This document shows positions 43,316 through 53,147 of a DNA stretch of 64,000 nucleotides, piece after piece (position 1 is the stretch's first letter; each line of letters opens with the position of its first letter). The translations under genes were made by a program, and so were the position numbers. The notes below the pieces were generated by a model, which searched no databases, was not told the DNA's origin, and saw only the letters and a program-made list of their open reading frames with translations. The DNA lies in assembly GCA_021325255.1 (NCBI GenBank), contig JAJPHP010000037.1, forward strand, positions 1-64,000, written 5' to 3'. Source of the DNA: Nitrososphaerota archaeon. GTDB taxonomy: Archaea > Thermoproteota > Nitrososphaeria > Nitrososphaerales > CADDZS01.

Positions 43316-45280
43316 CTAAATTCGCTCGAGTGTTTGTATCCCGAGGAGTTCCAATGAGTTCTTCAGAACCGAGCGAAAAGCTAGGACAAGTGCGATTCGA
43401 GAGTGCCTGCGATCGACGTTCTCTTCCTGGATCACCCTGTTTTTCTCGTAGAACTTGTTGAAGGCTTCGCACAGCTCGAAGGAGAAGTGCGCGATCCACT
43501 TTGGAGCGAGCATCTTCACCGATCTTTCTACATATATGTCAAACTTTGAGATGAGTTTCATCAAATCCACCTCGGAATCTGTGTTCAGCAATTCCGGCGA
43601 GAGTTCACCTTCCGATTCCATTTCGCCAATCTTTGAAGTGATGCTCGAGGCTCTCGCAAATGTGTAAAGCATGTACGGGCCCGTTTCGCCTATAAGCTGT
43701 AAAGCATCTTCGAGATCAAAGACTATGATCTTGTCGAGATCCTGCTTGAGAAGGCTAAACCTCACCGCGGAGATTGCGAGCTGCTCGGAGACGGTATCGA
43801 GCCACTTTTCATCCGTCACCGAGGTGTTTCTCTTCTTGGTCTCTTCGAGGGCCTTGCTCTTTACCGCGTCGAGGACATCGTCAGCGTTGATGTATGTGCC
43901 TTTTCTGCCCGACATTGTCACGAGCTCGCTTGGCTCTTCAGCTGAAACGGCGAATTTTTCAGCTCCGGGCAGCGAAGACGCTGTCTTTTGGCTCAAGGAG
44001 ACAATCGCGTAGCCAAGGTGGACATTTCGCTCCTCAATCGAGCCGTCCGAATTTGTTCCAGCTAGCTGATCGAGTATGTGAGTAATGATTCTTTGCAGCC
44101 TTGCCTGGCGAGTGTCAATCACGGTAATGCTCTTGTCTGCCCCCCAAGGAACTGGCGGGGTTTTGGTCTCCCCTCCTTCCGCTCGAGTTCTCCACAGCTG
44201 AGTTTCATTGGGCTGGACGATGTATCTGGTGTACGAAAACCTGTCCGGAATCAAGCCCACCTTGAGACCCGCGAGAGGAGTATCCTTGGCCACGTACGTG
44301 GCCGTGCCGTCTGCCCTCACGAGCACCTTGTCCTCTCCCTCTTTTTCGCCTGGAACAGTGACGATCCAGCAACCCAGGAACTTTCCCTCTGTTTCGTGTC
44401 TTGCGATACCCCGAGCCTTCAACTCCGAGAATACGTACTCCCAGAGCTTTGACTGGATAATGTCCGACTCGTAGACCAAGAGGTCGTAGAACGCCCCAAA
44501 GCGCCAGCAAGTGACGAGCTGCTCTCTGAGAATTCTGTCTGTGATTTTGGCGGCAAATGGGAATACATCCGGGTCGCGTTCCTCGATCGCCTTGAGTACG
44601 AACTTTTGCTTCTCCTTTAGGGTAGGATTCTGCGCGTACTGCTTGTTTACCTCGACGTAAATCGAATCTCCAGCATAGTGGTCGTACTTTACTCCCGCAG
44701 GCGCATCTTCGGGATAGTTCAGGAACTTCAGTCCAACCAGAATGTCGGCGACCTGGAGACCAGAGTCATCAATGTAGTTGAGGACGCTGACGTTGTGTCT
44801 CGTGAACTTGAAGATCCTTGAGACGCTGTCACCTATGGCTACGTTGCGGAGATGTCCTATATGCAAAGCCTTGTTGGGATTGACCGCCGTGTGCTCGACA
44901 AGAACTGTCTTGCTGCCACCTTCGCCGAGATCAATCCTGCCGTAAGAGGGATCAAGGGCCTTGGCTAGTAGATCCAAGAAAAATACCGAGTCTTTGATCC
45001 GAAAGTTGAGAAATCCAGATTGGTGGCCCTCGACAGATGCGACGTATCTGCCCTCGCTCAGAAGTGATTTCGAAATCTCCTGCGCGAGTTCTGTGGCAAT
45101 CTCGGGGGGTTTTTTCTTCGCCTGTTTTGCAAGCTGGTACGCGACCCTGAATGAAAGGTCGCCGAATGACTTGTTCGGGGGCTCGCTCCACTCCAGCTTT
45201 CCTTGAGCCTCGTATCCGAGAGACATCAAAGCCTTGGATGTTAGTGCTTGTGCCTCATTCGCAAACTCTCTGAAACTCAA
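43316..45280 (-). CDS. argS: Arginyl-tRNA synthetase
   Basis: The 654-residue class I synthetase has an N-terminal additional domain (Add1), the HIGH box in KALHIGHLRN at about 141, the archaeal MSxRKG form of the KMSKS-equivalent (MSGRKGTYINADD), and a C-terminal DALR anticodon-binding domain ending near NSLELLGIQTLERI. It charges tRNA-Arg, and a tRNA-Arg gene with two introns lies 1.1 kb away on the opposite strand. This is a housekeeping gene of ordinary length. Confidence 0.96.
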   Translation of the reverse strand: MSFREFANEAQALTSKALMSLGYEAQGKLEWSEPPNKSFGDLSFRVAYQLAKQAKKKPPEIATELAQEISKSLLSEGRYVASVEGHQSGFLNFRIKDSVFFLDLLAKALDPSYGRIDLGEGGSKTVLVEHTAVNPNKALHIGHLRNVAIGDSVSRIFKFTRHNVSVLNYIDDSGLQVADILVGLKFLNYPEDAPAGVKYDHYAGDSIYVEVNKQYAQNPTLKEKQKFVLKAIEERDPDVFPFAAKITDRILREQLVTCWRFGAFYDLLVYESDIIQSKLWEYVFSELKARGIARHETEGKFLGCWIVTVPGEKEGEDKVLVRADGTATYVAKDTPLAGLKVGLIPDRFSYTRYIVQPNETQLWRTRAEGGETKTPPVPWGADKSITVIDTRQARLQRIITHILDQLAGTNSDGSIEERNVHLGYAIVSLSQKTASSLPGAEKFAVSAEEPSELVTMSGRKGTYINADDVLDAVKSKALEETKKRNTSVTDEKWLDTVSEQLAISAVRFSLLKQDLDKIIVFDLEDALQLIGETGPYMLYTFARASSITSKIGEMESEGELSPELLNTDSEVDLMKLISKFDIYVERSVKMLAPKWIAHFSFELCEAFNKFYEKNRVIQEENVDRRHSRIALVLAFRSVLKNSLELLGIQTLERI

Positions 45281-45366
45281 AAGTGGTCACTTCTTATGCA
45301 GACAAGGTAACGTTGAATTTTGTCGTAATATATCGTTGTCTTCTTGACGGATCCAATAATTATCTT

Positions 45367-46053
45367 TTAGAGCAAGCTCTTGGCACAGTAGGCAATTGCT
45401 TCAACGGTGCCGTTCCCGATCTCTTGAGTGCAAACGTGCTTTGCCTCTGACTTTACATCCTCAGGCGCGTTTGATACCGCCAAGCTATAGCCGCACATTC
45501 GAAACATCGGCACGTCAGTTTCGCTGTCTCCGATGACGATAGTTTCCTCAGGCAGAACTCCTAAATATCGTAGTGCTTCGCCAAGCGCCAGCGACTTTTC
45601 AATCCCCTTTCTCGTAAGATGCAGAGCGAATTTGCTGTCGTGGATCGTCACCGGTATAGCCGCATCATCAAGTACCTTTTGCCCTTCACGCCCATCGAAT
45701 GTTCTGAGCAGAACGACCTCGGTCAACCTCGCGCTAACCGGTTTCACTTTCACATCCTGAATGTTCTTGCACAGGCAGTCATATGCTTCCAAGCTTTTGG
45801 TCTTGTCGGTGTACAGCTTGAGATCTGATGGCGATGTCATAAGGACACCACCATTTTCGCAGACAGCTACCTTGGTGCAGCCAATGAAGACTCCAAGATA
45901 GTAGGTGTCCCAGGGCCCCCTCCCGGAGGCTAGGAGGACCTCATACCCCAACTTTCGCAGCCACCGAATAGAGTTGACCGCTTCGAGGTTGAGAATTCCG
46001 TCATAGTCGACTATGGTCCCGTCGATGTCCAGGACGAAAGCCTTGAAAGCCAA
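45367..46053 (-). CDS. Archaeal phosphoglycolate phosphatase (HAD family)
   Basis: The 228-residue HAD protein has motif I DIDGTIVDYDG (nucleophile Asp at about 9), motif II ASGRG, a Lys in the C1 region and motif IV GDSETDVPMF. Its cap type and length match the archaeal phosphoglycolate phosphatase group (Thermoplasma TA0175 type) that removes 2-phosphoglycolate or acts on related sugar phosphates. It lies 86 bases upstream of argS on the same strand. Confidence 0.85.
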   Translation of the reverse strand: MAFKAFVLDIDGTIVDYDGILNLEAVNSIRWLRKLGYEVLLASGRGPWDTYYLGVFIGCTKVAVCENGGVLMTSPSDLKLYTDKTKSLEAYDCLCKNIQDVKVKPVSARLTEVVLLRTFDGREGQKVLDDAAIPVTIHDSKFALHLTRKGIEKSLALGEALRYLGVLPEETIVIGDSETDVPMFRMCGYSLAVSNAPEDVKSEAKHVCTQEIGNGTVEAIAYCAKSLL

Positions 46054-46389
46054 GAGGAATGTTCAGACCAACCTTACAGTGAGTAATTTGATTCAAATCG
46101 GAACGGTGGCGTGAATGCATTTCCCTACCAATGCAAAAGTACCCGATATGTTCCCTGAACCATCAGAATCCGGTAGAGTTTAATTAGTTTGTGTCCCACA
46201 AAAAAAGAGACGACAAACAAGGGTTTCCCCGTCTTTTTTCATCAAAGTGGATAAACCCATAGGCTGAGACAATGGGATCAAGACATTCGCCATCCTATCC
46301 TTGAGCCAAAAAACTGCTTTCAATCGCATGAAAAATGCTTATTTTGTCGCTCGATACACATGCTCGCTCAAGCGGTAAAGAAGGGTCAA
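46054..46389. other. Intergenic stretch before the tRNA-Arg gene
   Basis: No gene is supported. A T-rich run near 46234-46240 and an A-rich run at 46200-46206 are present. The promoter of the tRNA should lie at its right end; a plausible AT-rich box is seen near 46330-46350. Confidence 0.35.
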
Positions 46390-46601
46390 GGGCCTGTAGC
46401 CTAGCATGGATGCGAAGGATACAACGACAAGTCCTAAGCCAGAACGCTGCGATTATTTCGGGCGCCGACATTGACGAAAAGCTCGGAAGTGATCCAACCT
46501 GGATTAGGGCGTCAGCCTGCGGTCACGTCATTCTGATGTAGTGGAATGATCTCAGAAAGGCAGAAAGCTGGAGGTCGTGGGTTCAAATCCCACCAGGCCC
46601 G
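46390..46601 (+). tRNA. tRNA-Arg(GCG) interrupted by two introns, one in the D loop
   Basis: The acceptor stem pairs GGGCCTG (46390-46396) with CAGGCCC (46594-46600), with discriminator G at 46601. The T arm is GTGGG-TTCAAAT-CCCAC. The anticodon stem TCAGC/GCTGG holds loop CTGCGG-A, anticodon GCG (46519-46521). A canonical 37/38 intron (46523-46565, 43 bases) has a perfect bulge-helix-bulge: CTGC/GCAG with bulges GG-T and AA-A. A second insert of 93 bases separates the halves of the D loop; TGGAT occurs at both ends, so the exact cut is unclear (46406-46498 is my best guess). The spliced tRNA is 76 bases. The 3' CCA is not encoded. Confidence 0.85.
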
Positions 46602-46843
46602 CTTAACTTCCACATGTCTTCGTTTCTACAATGGCAGGTATTCTGTTTCATGATTTTCGTCTGTATGCTGTAGCGGATTTCGATACACTGCCTACTTCCT
46701 TGGGTTGTAGGTCTAAGCGTCTAAAAGGGAGAGAGTGGCGCTCATTGATGCGCTTTTTTGCGTATTTGCTCGCAATAGTGCGCATATACGAACATTAAAG
46801 CCAGGGCGACGCCCCATCAACCATATCCCGGTCCCTTGTTGAA

Positions 46844-47770
46844 TTGTTCTTCTCGATACAAGTGCTCATTTTCTTTGCACTGCTTTCACTCTGCGCTTCG
46901 GTTGTCAACGGAGGCATCGGCTACGGCTACTCGTCAATCTCAGCCCCAATTGCAGTCTTGGTCCTGATCAACAGGATAATCAACCCTGCATACGTGTTAC
47001 TCGAGGCTTTTCTCAACACCATCATGCTGTTGCTTTCGGGAAAGAAGAACGTCCTTGGAACAATAAGAAGGACCACTCCTATCATCTTTGCGATTATCCC
47101 TGGCGTCATAATTGGAAGTATAATCTTAAGCCTCGTTGCGCCCCTCATTGTGAGGTTCATAGTCTACGCCGCTCTGCTTCCGCTTGTTCTCCTCCAGACC
47201 GCAGGGTTTCGTCGACCAATCAAAAGAGAAACCACGGCGGGAGTTCCGCTTGGTCTTGGTGTCGGAGTTCTGTATTCCCTGACGACTATCTCTGGCCCTC
47301 CAATTGCGCTCTTCCTGAATAACCAGGGGATGAAGATGGACGAGTTCAAGGCTTCGATTTCGCAGATAAGAATCGTCGAATCATACACAACTTGCTTCTC
47401 ATACTTCCTACTCGGACTCTTCACCGTTCCTAGTCTTCAGCTTTTTACTGTGATCTTCCCACCTGTACTCGTAGGTCTGCCCATTGGGATGTATATTGCT
47501 AGAAGGTTAACAATGGAGACATTCCGAAGATTGTCGATGGGGTTCAACGGATTGATAGTTGGGTTCGGGCTGTCTCAAACTCTTATCGCATTGCTCTTCG
47601 TGACACCACAGTTTGCTTATGCAGTCTGGGGTGCCATAATTTTGTTGGACGCATTCCTTCTTTACAGGTATTTCACTGAGAGAAGTAGTAAGAGAAAACT
47701 TGTGGGGGTTGTCGCGGCAGAGGCTCTACATCCAGATAGTGCAACAGATCCAGACTCGAAGAAAAGTTGA
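46844..47770 (+). CDS. TauE/SafE-family membrane exporter
   Basis: The 308-residue protein from TTG 46844 has eight or nine hydrophobic segments and a duplicated GGIGYGYSSISAPI/GPPIALFLNNQG pattern, typical of TauE/SafE transporters that export sulfite, sulfoacetate or organosulfur compounds. It lies alone between a tRNA gene and dps. The substrate cannot be told; it may export anions made by the organosulfur or CoA catabolic genes in this genome. Confidence 0.85.
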   Translation: MFFSIQVLIFFALLSLCASVVNGGIGYGYSSISAPIAVLVLINRIINPAYVLLEAFLNTIMLLLSGKKNVLGTIRRTTPIIFAIIPGVIIGSIILSLVAPLIVRFIVYAALLPLVLLQTAGFRRPIKRETTAGVPLGLGVGVLYSLTTISGPPIALFLNNQGMKMDEFKASISQIRIVESYTTCFSYFLLGLFTVPSLQLFTVIFPPVLVGLPIGMYIARRLTMETFRRLSMGFNGLIVGFGLSQTLIALLFVTPQFAYAVWGAIILLDAFLLYRYFTERSSKRKLVGVVAAEALHPDSATDPDSKKS

Positions 47771-48015
47771 TCCGAGTAACTTTCCAGAGGTCGCGATAGA
47801 GTCGTCCACTGATCGACTTTCGAATAGCAAAACTACGCAAAGGCCTTAAAGTAAGAAGAAAATCAAGAGGCAGATGATTCCCGAAGTAGCTTAGCTTCGA
47901 CGATGGTTGAAAGCGGAAGAAAGAAACTCTAACTTGTTTTCACTATGTATTTAGGGTTGAACTCGCTCGATCAAGCTCGTGAGTCTCTCACCGGTAAGAG
48001 GATGAAGCAAAGATT

Positions 48016-48555
48016 ATGGCAACCATGCAAGCAAGCAAGATAAAGTCCTATCCCGCGCCATCGCAACTTGCGACGACGACTGACCTCAACGCTCAGGAGG
48101 TCCAGGCAATAACTGAAGCCGTGAACCCCCTAATCGCCGATGCCTTTGCACTGTACCTAAAGACAAAAAACTTTCACTGGCATCTCTACGGGTCGCACTT
48201 TCGAGACTACCACTTGCTGTTCGACGAGCATGCCGAGGCAATTCTGGAGTCGACCGACACCATGGCAGAGAGAGTAAGGCGGATCGGAGGAACAACTATT
48301 CGAAGTATCAGCCACGTCTCGCAACTGCAGACAATCGAGGACGACAACAGCGATCTGGTTTCGCCAGCAGAAATGGTGCGACGCCTCATGGATGACAACG
48401 GGCACATCGCGAAGATGATCAGGAATGCCATCTCTGTTTGCGATAGGAACCGCGACTCTGCGACGAGCAACAAGCTTCAGGAGATACTTGACGAAACTGA
48501 AAAGCGCAGGTGGTTCCTGTTCGAGATCGTTCAGGGAATCAGGGGTACAGAATAG
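48016..48555 (+). CDS. dps: Dps-type ferritin-like DNA-protection protein
   Basis: The 179-residue protein has the Dps ferroxidase pattern TKNFHWHLYGSHFRDYHLLFDEHAE (His and Asp/Glu of the inter-subunit iron site) and four helices. Dps dodecamers oxidise Fe(II) with hydrogen peroxide and store the iron. The N-terminal 30 residues are flexible and basic. A pyrimidine-rich stretch with T runs at about 48570-48610 probably ends its transcript. Confidence 0.92.
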   Translation: MATMQASKIKSYPAPSQLATTTDLNAQEVQAITEAVNPLIADAFALYLKTKNFHWHLYGSHFRDYHLLFDEHAEAILESTDTMAERVRRIGGTTIRSISHVSQLQTIEDDNSDLVSPAEMVRRLMDDNGHIAKMIRNAISVCDRNRDSATSNKLQEILDETEKRRWFLFEIVQGIRGTE

Positions 48556-48706
48556 CAGAGAGAGAAAGAATACACCCCCCTCTCTCCCCCCTCCTTTTCC
48601 CTTCTTTTGATCAGGCTCCCAGCTAAACGGCCTAATTCCTCAACCCAAATCCAATCAGCGCATGAGGTAACTAGTCCCCTCTATCCAAACTGCTGGGATT
48701 GGTCGA

Positions 48707-49155
48707 CTACATCAATCCGATCTGTTTCATCAGGCCTATCTGATCGTAGAAGAGCCTCTCCTAGTTTATCTCCCCGCTATTATTCCAGGTGGCGACCGTG
48801 CAGAACTCTACGTGAAATCCTCGGCCGGTAGGCTGTAACACCTTGCCATCTGTCATTTTCATAGGCCCTTTCATTGTGCCGTAAAAATCTGCCACAGAGC
48901 ACGATGATTCCCTTGACCGAAAAGTATCTTGTATGGTCTGTTGATCAAGTGGTTATCGGGAAATGTCTTAAAGAACTCCTTTGACTCTTCCTCATGGTTG
49001 TGCCTGCCTCTCGTTGGTTCAGGTTGTCCGGGCCAGTAAACGGCTGTATCCTCGGAATGGCGCCTCCTGAATACTTCCCAGTCCTGAGAGTTCCAAGCGT
49101 CATCCAGAGTCTGCATCAAGTCTAACAGAGTTTGAAGGGATTGGGTCATTTTCAC
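48707..49155 (-). pseudogene. SnoaL-like ester-cyclase-family protein, frameshifted
   Basis: The first 94 residues from ATG 49155 (DAWNSQDWEVFRRRHSEDTAVYWPGQPEPTRGRHNHEEES) are a SnoaL-like domain start. The expected end (FYGTMKGPMKMTDGKVLQPTG, VEFCTVATWNNSGEIN, then ERLFYDQIGLMKQIG) continues in another frame after a T run near 48890, with an extra in-frame TAG at 48761-48763. So two lesions break it. An intact paralog lies at 56.7 kb. Confidence 0.65.
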
Positions 49156-49290
49156 ACCAGACGGCGAGGCGAAGTGACATTCTATTTTTGCTTCTGGAAT
49201 GTTGACAATGTTTCAGGGAAGGAGAAGAATTCTCGAGTGGTTAAGTGAAGCGCTCTTCAGGCATTAGAGGACTTCCCTCAAGCTGCTCTC

Positions 49291-49980
49291 CTAATGCGAA
49301 CTGCTTGAAGCAACGCGGTGCTCAGTGACTTCCTCGTGCTCAACGGCGATGACCGCGCCGATTACAAGCCGATGATCGATAGGGCCGCTGATTGTAATGC
49401 CGAATGAATCTCTGACCGCTACCCATTTCTTGTGAACAGTTGCAACAGCCACCTTATCTTTGTTTGTTTCCATGCGGTAGTCGTGCTCGGTAAAGTTGCC
49501 GAAGATGCGCATGGTCTCACGTCCGTCCTGCTCTATCCAGTACTCGTCCCCGAAGAATTTCATTATCTTTTTCTTGATTACGCCGAGTTCTTTGCCCTCG
49601 GTATCAAGGAAAGCGAATTCGTTCCTGAACGAGATCAACTTGCCCTGCAGGCGCATCAGTTCGTTTCCGTCTCTGTCAAAGACCTGAAACTTTGCGGGGA
49701 GCTGGAAGAAGTTCCCGTCGCCCTGTCCGACATTGTTTCCGAGTGTGTCTTCGAAGTCGTAATGCTCGCGCAGCGAGATAATCTTCTTCTTCATGACGAT
49801 TTCATTCAGTTCGAGAAGTTGAGGAATTACTCCGCCAGTGGGAACTGGCGCTTTGTCTTGTGTTTGTAGTTGCGAAGGCTCGGAGAAGCTTTGTTCTATC
49901 TTCCCGATTGGCCGGCCGCAACTCGGGCAGAAGGAGGCTACAGAGTCTACCTGCTTGCCGCAGTACTGGCAGAATGGCAA
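49291..49980 (-). CDS. Zinc-ribbon protein with a LURP-one-related (Tubby-like) domain
   Basis: The 229-residue protein starts with a zinc ribbon CQYCG...CPSCGRP (residues 4-24). A beta-rich domain follows with repeated NNVGQGDGNFFQLPAKFQVFDRDGNELMRLQGKLISF and later IEQDGRETMRIFG, characteristic of the LURP-one-related family. Such proteins are related to Tubby and phospholipid scramblases and probably bind membranes or lipids; no reaction is known. There is no membrane helix. Confidence 0.8.
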   Translation of the reverse strand: MPFCQYCGKQVDSVASFCPSCGRPIGKIEQSFSEPSQLQTQDKAPVPTGGVIPQLLELNEIVMKKKIISLREHYDFEDTLGNNVGQGDGNFFQLPAKFQVFDRDGNELMRLQGKLISFRNEFAFLDTEGKELGVIKKKIMKFFGDEYWIEQDGRETMRIFGNFTEHDYRMETNKDKVAVATVHKKWVAVRDSFGITISGPIDHRLVIGAVIAVEHEEVTEHRVASSSSH

Positions 49981-50210
49981 GTTCTTTCAGTTGAACTGGC
50001 TTTGCTCAACAATTAAAATAATCGTGGCTGCCGTGATTTAACCAGTGAAATATTACATCAACGATTGCAATCGTCTTGCTAACGAAGTTATGACACCTCT
50101 AGCCTCAGATTAGCAAAGGCTTGTTATCAATTTTGAAGATCGCCGCATGTATTAATTAGAGTCGAAGGACCAAAGAGATCCTGTCGAACCTTAAAAAGGT
50201 GTAGAGCCTG

Positions 50211-50828
50211 ATGTCTTCCGTAACCTATTGCAGTAATTGTGGAAAAGAGATTCCTGCAGGGGCTCTTTACTGTTCGAACTGCGGTGCGAAGGCGGTTTCG
50301 ACAGTTTCGCAAGGCTACTGGCAAAGAGACCATTCCCGACGAGCGCGAAGACGAGAAGAAGACGGGTGGTGGGGAGCTGTTAGGGCTTTGGGATTTCTTG
50401 CCATTATTGTGCTCACCATAGTTACATACCCCAACGTATTCTCCCTAATCGCGGATTACTTTCGGAGCTTTGTGACGTACGGCCACCCGGTGCTACCGCC
50501 GTACTCTCTTGGTCAGGTGATAATCTTCTTCTTCAACGTCAGCGGGATCTGGGGGCTGATAGCTGCAGGACTGAGGTTTGCTTTCACCAACTCGTATGTG
50601 AGGGCAGCGCAGGATGTTGCTGGGGCACTGTTTGCCCTGTACATCGCAAGAACGTTCACCGAATTCTACGCAAGAGCTTTTGGAGGTTGGGGACTGTTGG
50701 GCTATTTGGCACTAGGACTCGTCGGCGTGATCATTGCCAGCGCTTTAATCGGATTTGCGGTGCCTAGAGTTTTGAGATCTGAAAGAGTGCCACAACAACC
50801 ACCGCCTTGTAAGGTTACTGCGCCCTAA
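50211..50828 (+). CDS. Zinc-ribbon membrane protein of unknown function
   Basis: The 205-residue protein has an N-terminal zinc ribbon (CSNCG at about 7 and CSNCG at about 21), a basic linker (RRARRREED) and about four hydrophobic segments from residue 62 on. The layout is that of many archaeal small membrane proteins with a cytosolic zinc-ribbon; no function is known. It is divergent from the LURP-one-related gene, which also starts with such a ribbon. Confidence 0.75.
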   Translation: MSSVTYCSNCGKEIPAGALYCSNCGAKAVSTVSQGYWQRDHSRRARRREEDGWWGAVRALGFLAIIVLTIVTYPNVFSLIADYFRSFVTYGHPVLPPYSLGQVIIFFFNVSGIWGLIAAGLRFAFTNSYVRAAQDVAGALFALYIARTFTEFYARAFGGWGLLGYLALGLVGVIIASALIGFAVPRVLRSERVPQQPPPCKVTAP

Positions 50829-51151
50829 CATGAAGGATTGGCCTCAGGGTGCAATCACTCTGACTTCCTTTTGATGCTTTCCATATTGAAGGAGAATGTA
50901 GATTGGATCTGATCAACATGCGCCCGTACTGAATTCAATGAGACGCATATCATCAAACACGAAGAAAATTTCTGTTAGTCTGTTCGGACATTATTGGTCC
51001 AAGCTAACCCGTCACGTTCCTAGAGAAAACATTGTCTCCATCTGAATTCGTGTCAATCAACACTGATTTGCAAGCGATGAAACCTGCAAATTAAATCTAG
51101 TCGGCAACGCGCAAATTGTTTATATGGGCACAAGACAACAAAAATGATCTT
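50829..51151 (+). other. Intergenic stretch with the promoter of the LLM oxidoreductase
   Basis: No gene is supported. At its right end, TTTATATG (51119-51126) lies 26-33 bases before the ATG at 51152, a well-placed TATA box for a leaderless transcript and the reason for preferring this start over an upstream TTG. Confidence 0.55.
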
Positions 51152-52060
51152 ATGCGTGTCGGATTTTTCCTGCCCCAAATCGGTCCCGTCTCGAACCGTA
51201 CCACAATTTCGAAGTTCGCAAAGCGCGCCGAGGAACTCGAGTACGACAGTCTTTGGGTCACGGACAGACTGTTGTTTCCGGTCAACCCCCAGACCTCCTA
51301 CTATGGTCATGCACTGCCCGAGGTTTACAAGCAGGTTTTTGATCCGGTAGGGACGCTCCTGTTTGTCGCTTCTCTTACGGAGACGGTCTCGCTCGGTACG
51401 AGTGTTCTCGACATACCGTTCTACAATCCGGTCACACTTGCGCGCGAATTGACGGCGCTAGATGTACTCTCCGATGGCAGGCTGAAGGTCGGGTTCGGCC
51501 TCGGGTGGTCAAAGGATGAATACGACGCGACGCAAGCTACATTCAAGTCGCGAGGAAAGAGGGCAAGCGAGTTCCTCAGAGTTCTCAAGGCTATCTGGAC
51601 AAGCGATCCAGCCGAGTATCACGGCAAGTTCTTCGAGCTCCCAAAATCGATCATTCAGCCAAAGCCTGTCCAAAAGCCTCACCCTCCAATCTATCTTGCT
51701 GCTTATTCACCGGCCTCGCTCAAGCGTGCGGCAACCCTTGCAAACGGCTGGATGCCTGTGGGGGCGAGCGTCGAGCAATTGAAGTCAAATCGGAGCGAGC
51801 TTCGGAGACTGGCACAGGCGGCAGGTCGTAACCCTGACGAACTGAAAATTATCGCGAGATTCAACATTATCGTGACCGATAAACCACTTGAAAAAGAGAG
51901 GCAGTTCTTCACTGGAACACGCGATCAGATTAGGGAAGACGTACAATCAATCAAGGAATTTGGGCCGGATGAACTAATCATCGATCCCACATTCTCGCCA
52001 GACAGTCAGACCGAACAGGGTTTTTTGAAGAACATGGAAGAGATACGCAAGATGGTATAA
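51152..52060 (+). CDS. LLM-class flavin/F420-dependent oxidoreductase
   Basis: About 302 residues from ATG 51152 (MRVGFFLPQIGP). The luciferase-like TIM barrel shows AEELEYDSLWVTDRL, LGTSVLDIPFYNP, ELTALDVLSDGRLKVGFGLGWSKDEY and a C-terminal FNIIVTD. The archaeal setting makes F420 the likely cofactor. It probably oxidises or reduces a small alcohol or carbonyl substrate; the substrate is unknown. Confidence 0.88.
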   Translation: MRVGFFLPQIGPVSNRTTISKFAKRAEELEYDSLWVTDRLLFPVNPQTSYYGHALPEVYKQVFDPVGTLLFVASLTETVSLGTSVLDIPFYNPVTLARELTALDVLSDGRLKVGFGLGWSKDEYDATQATFKSRGKRASEFLRVLKAIWTSDPAEYHGKFFELPKSIIQPKPVQKPHPPIYLAAYSPASLKRAATLANGWMPVGASVEQLKSNRSELRRLAQAAGRNPDELKIIARFNIIVTDKPLEKERQFFTGTRDQIREDVQSIKEFGPDELIIDPTFSPDSQTEQGFLKNMEEIRKMV

Positions 52061-52218
52061 CGAGCCTCACTGAAAACGAACGCGAGATCGATTAGCCTGT
52101 GGCGAAGGCCGCGAATACGACTGAAGCCACTATCAGAAATAGGCGCAAGGGACTCTAAAAGAGCTTTTAACCCCTCTGGCTCAAGCAGACTCGAAATCCA
52201 GAAATAACCATCGATCGC

Positions 52219-52518
52219 ATGGCGAGTTCACAGTATGCAGGAAGAAGTGAAATCTTGACCCAGTCAACAACAAAGCCAAAGAGTTCCAAGATGGGACTAA
52301 TTGTAGCAATCGTGGGCATTGTTCTAATCATCATAGGCGGAGCTGTCGCTCTCATCGCAAAATCCAATGGAGTGAGATATTCCGCGAGTTTGTCGAACCC
52401 ACTGGTCGTCGGTCCAGGTGTCCTCGGAGTGATCATTCTCATAGTTGGAATTGCTATGAGCATGCGAAAAGCTCCAGCAGTTACGGCAAGCCAAACACCT
52501 TCGAAGACTCAGCAATGA
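52219..52518 (+). CDS. Small membrane protein with two helices
   Basis: The 99-residue protein has a polar N-terminus, a hydrophobic segment at about 30-50 (a run of V, I and G), a short loop and a second at about 62-83, then a polar tail rich in Thr and Ser. An AT-rich TTTTAA near 52165 could be its promoter. I do not recognise a family. Confidence 0.6.
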   Translation: MASSQYAGRSEILTQSTTKPKSSKMGLIVAIVGIVLIIIGGAVALIAKSNGVRYSASLSNPLVVGPGVLGVIILIVGIAMSMRKAPAVTASQTPSKTQQ

Positions 52519-52770
52519 ACCTCCGCTGAGAGCTGCTAGGAAAAGCTCAACACTAGAATCAACAAGGGAGAACGGAGGCTCTTTCCTCTTCCTTCTCTGG
52601 TCTTATTCCTTCATCCTCCAGCTGACGTATGCTCCAATCTTACACTGCCGATTTTGGCTTGTTGCCAAAACGTAGGAACCTGCACCATTAGCACACAGGA
52701 AAATCACTGAATACAAATTATAGGATGGGTGTGGGAAGAAAAAGTAGTTACTTAGTTTGCAGAGACTGAG

Positions 52771-52900
52771 TGGACCGGCTGGGATTTGAACCCAGGACCT
52801 CCCGCGTTCTCGTCGAAGCGCACCTTCTCGAGATAACAAGAAGGCAGGATTTGCTGCTTCAAGTGCAAGGCGGGCGTTGCTACCGCTGAACTACCGGCCC
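52771..52900 (-). tRNA. tRNA-Ala(TGC) with a canonical 37/38 intron
   Basis: Read on the minus strand, the acceptor pairs GGGCCGG with CCGGTCC, discriminator A at 52771. The T arm is CTGGG-TTCAAAT-CCCAG. The anticodon stem CCCGC/GCGGG encloses C-T-TGC-A, then a 57-base intron (52863 down to 52807), then C38. The bulge-helix-bulge is clear: CTTG/CGAG as the central four pairs (one wobble), bulges CA-C and AA-C, and an inner helix of seven pairs (TTGAAGC with GCTTCGA). The mature tRNA is 73 bases. CCA is not encoded. Confidence 0.92.
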
Positions 52901-53147
52901 GAATAAAGACTGCACGTTTTCCTTGCCTTTTAGGAATGGCGTATAAAAGAGGTTTCCTCGTCTCTCATTGTTGGAGAAGAAGTACTGGCGTGCGATTTTG
53001 CTCATCATCTTCCACATTTTCCTTTGCGAAATTCAGAGCGCCCGTCGTAGCAACGCACGCCAGCTCTTGCAGAGTTCGGGCTGGAAACTTGATTAGTCTT
53101 TTCCCGACTTTCCCTTCAACGATCTTGTTAGATTAGTAGTCATGCGA

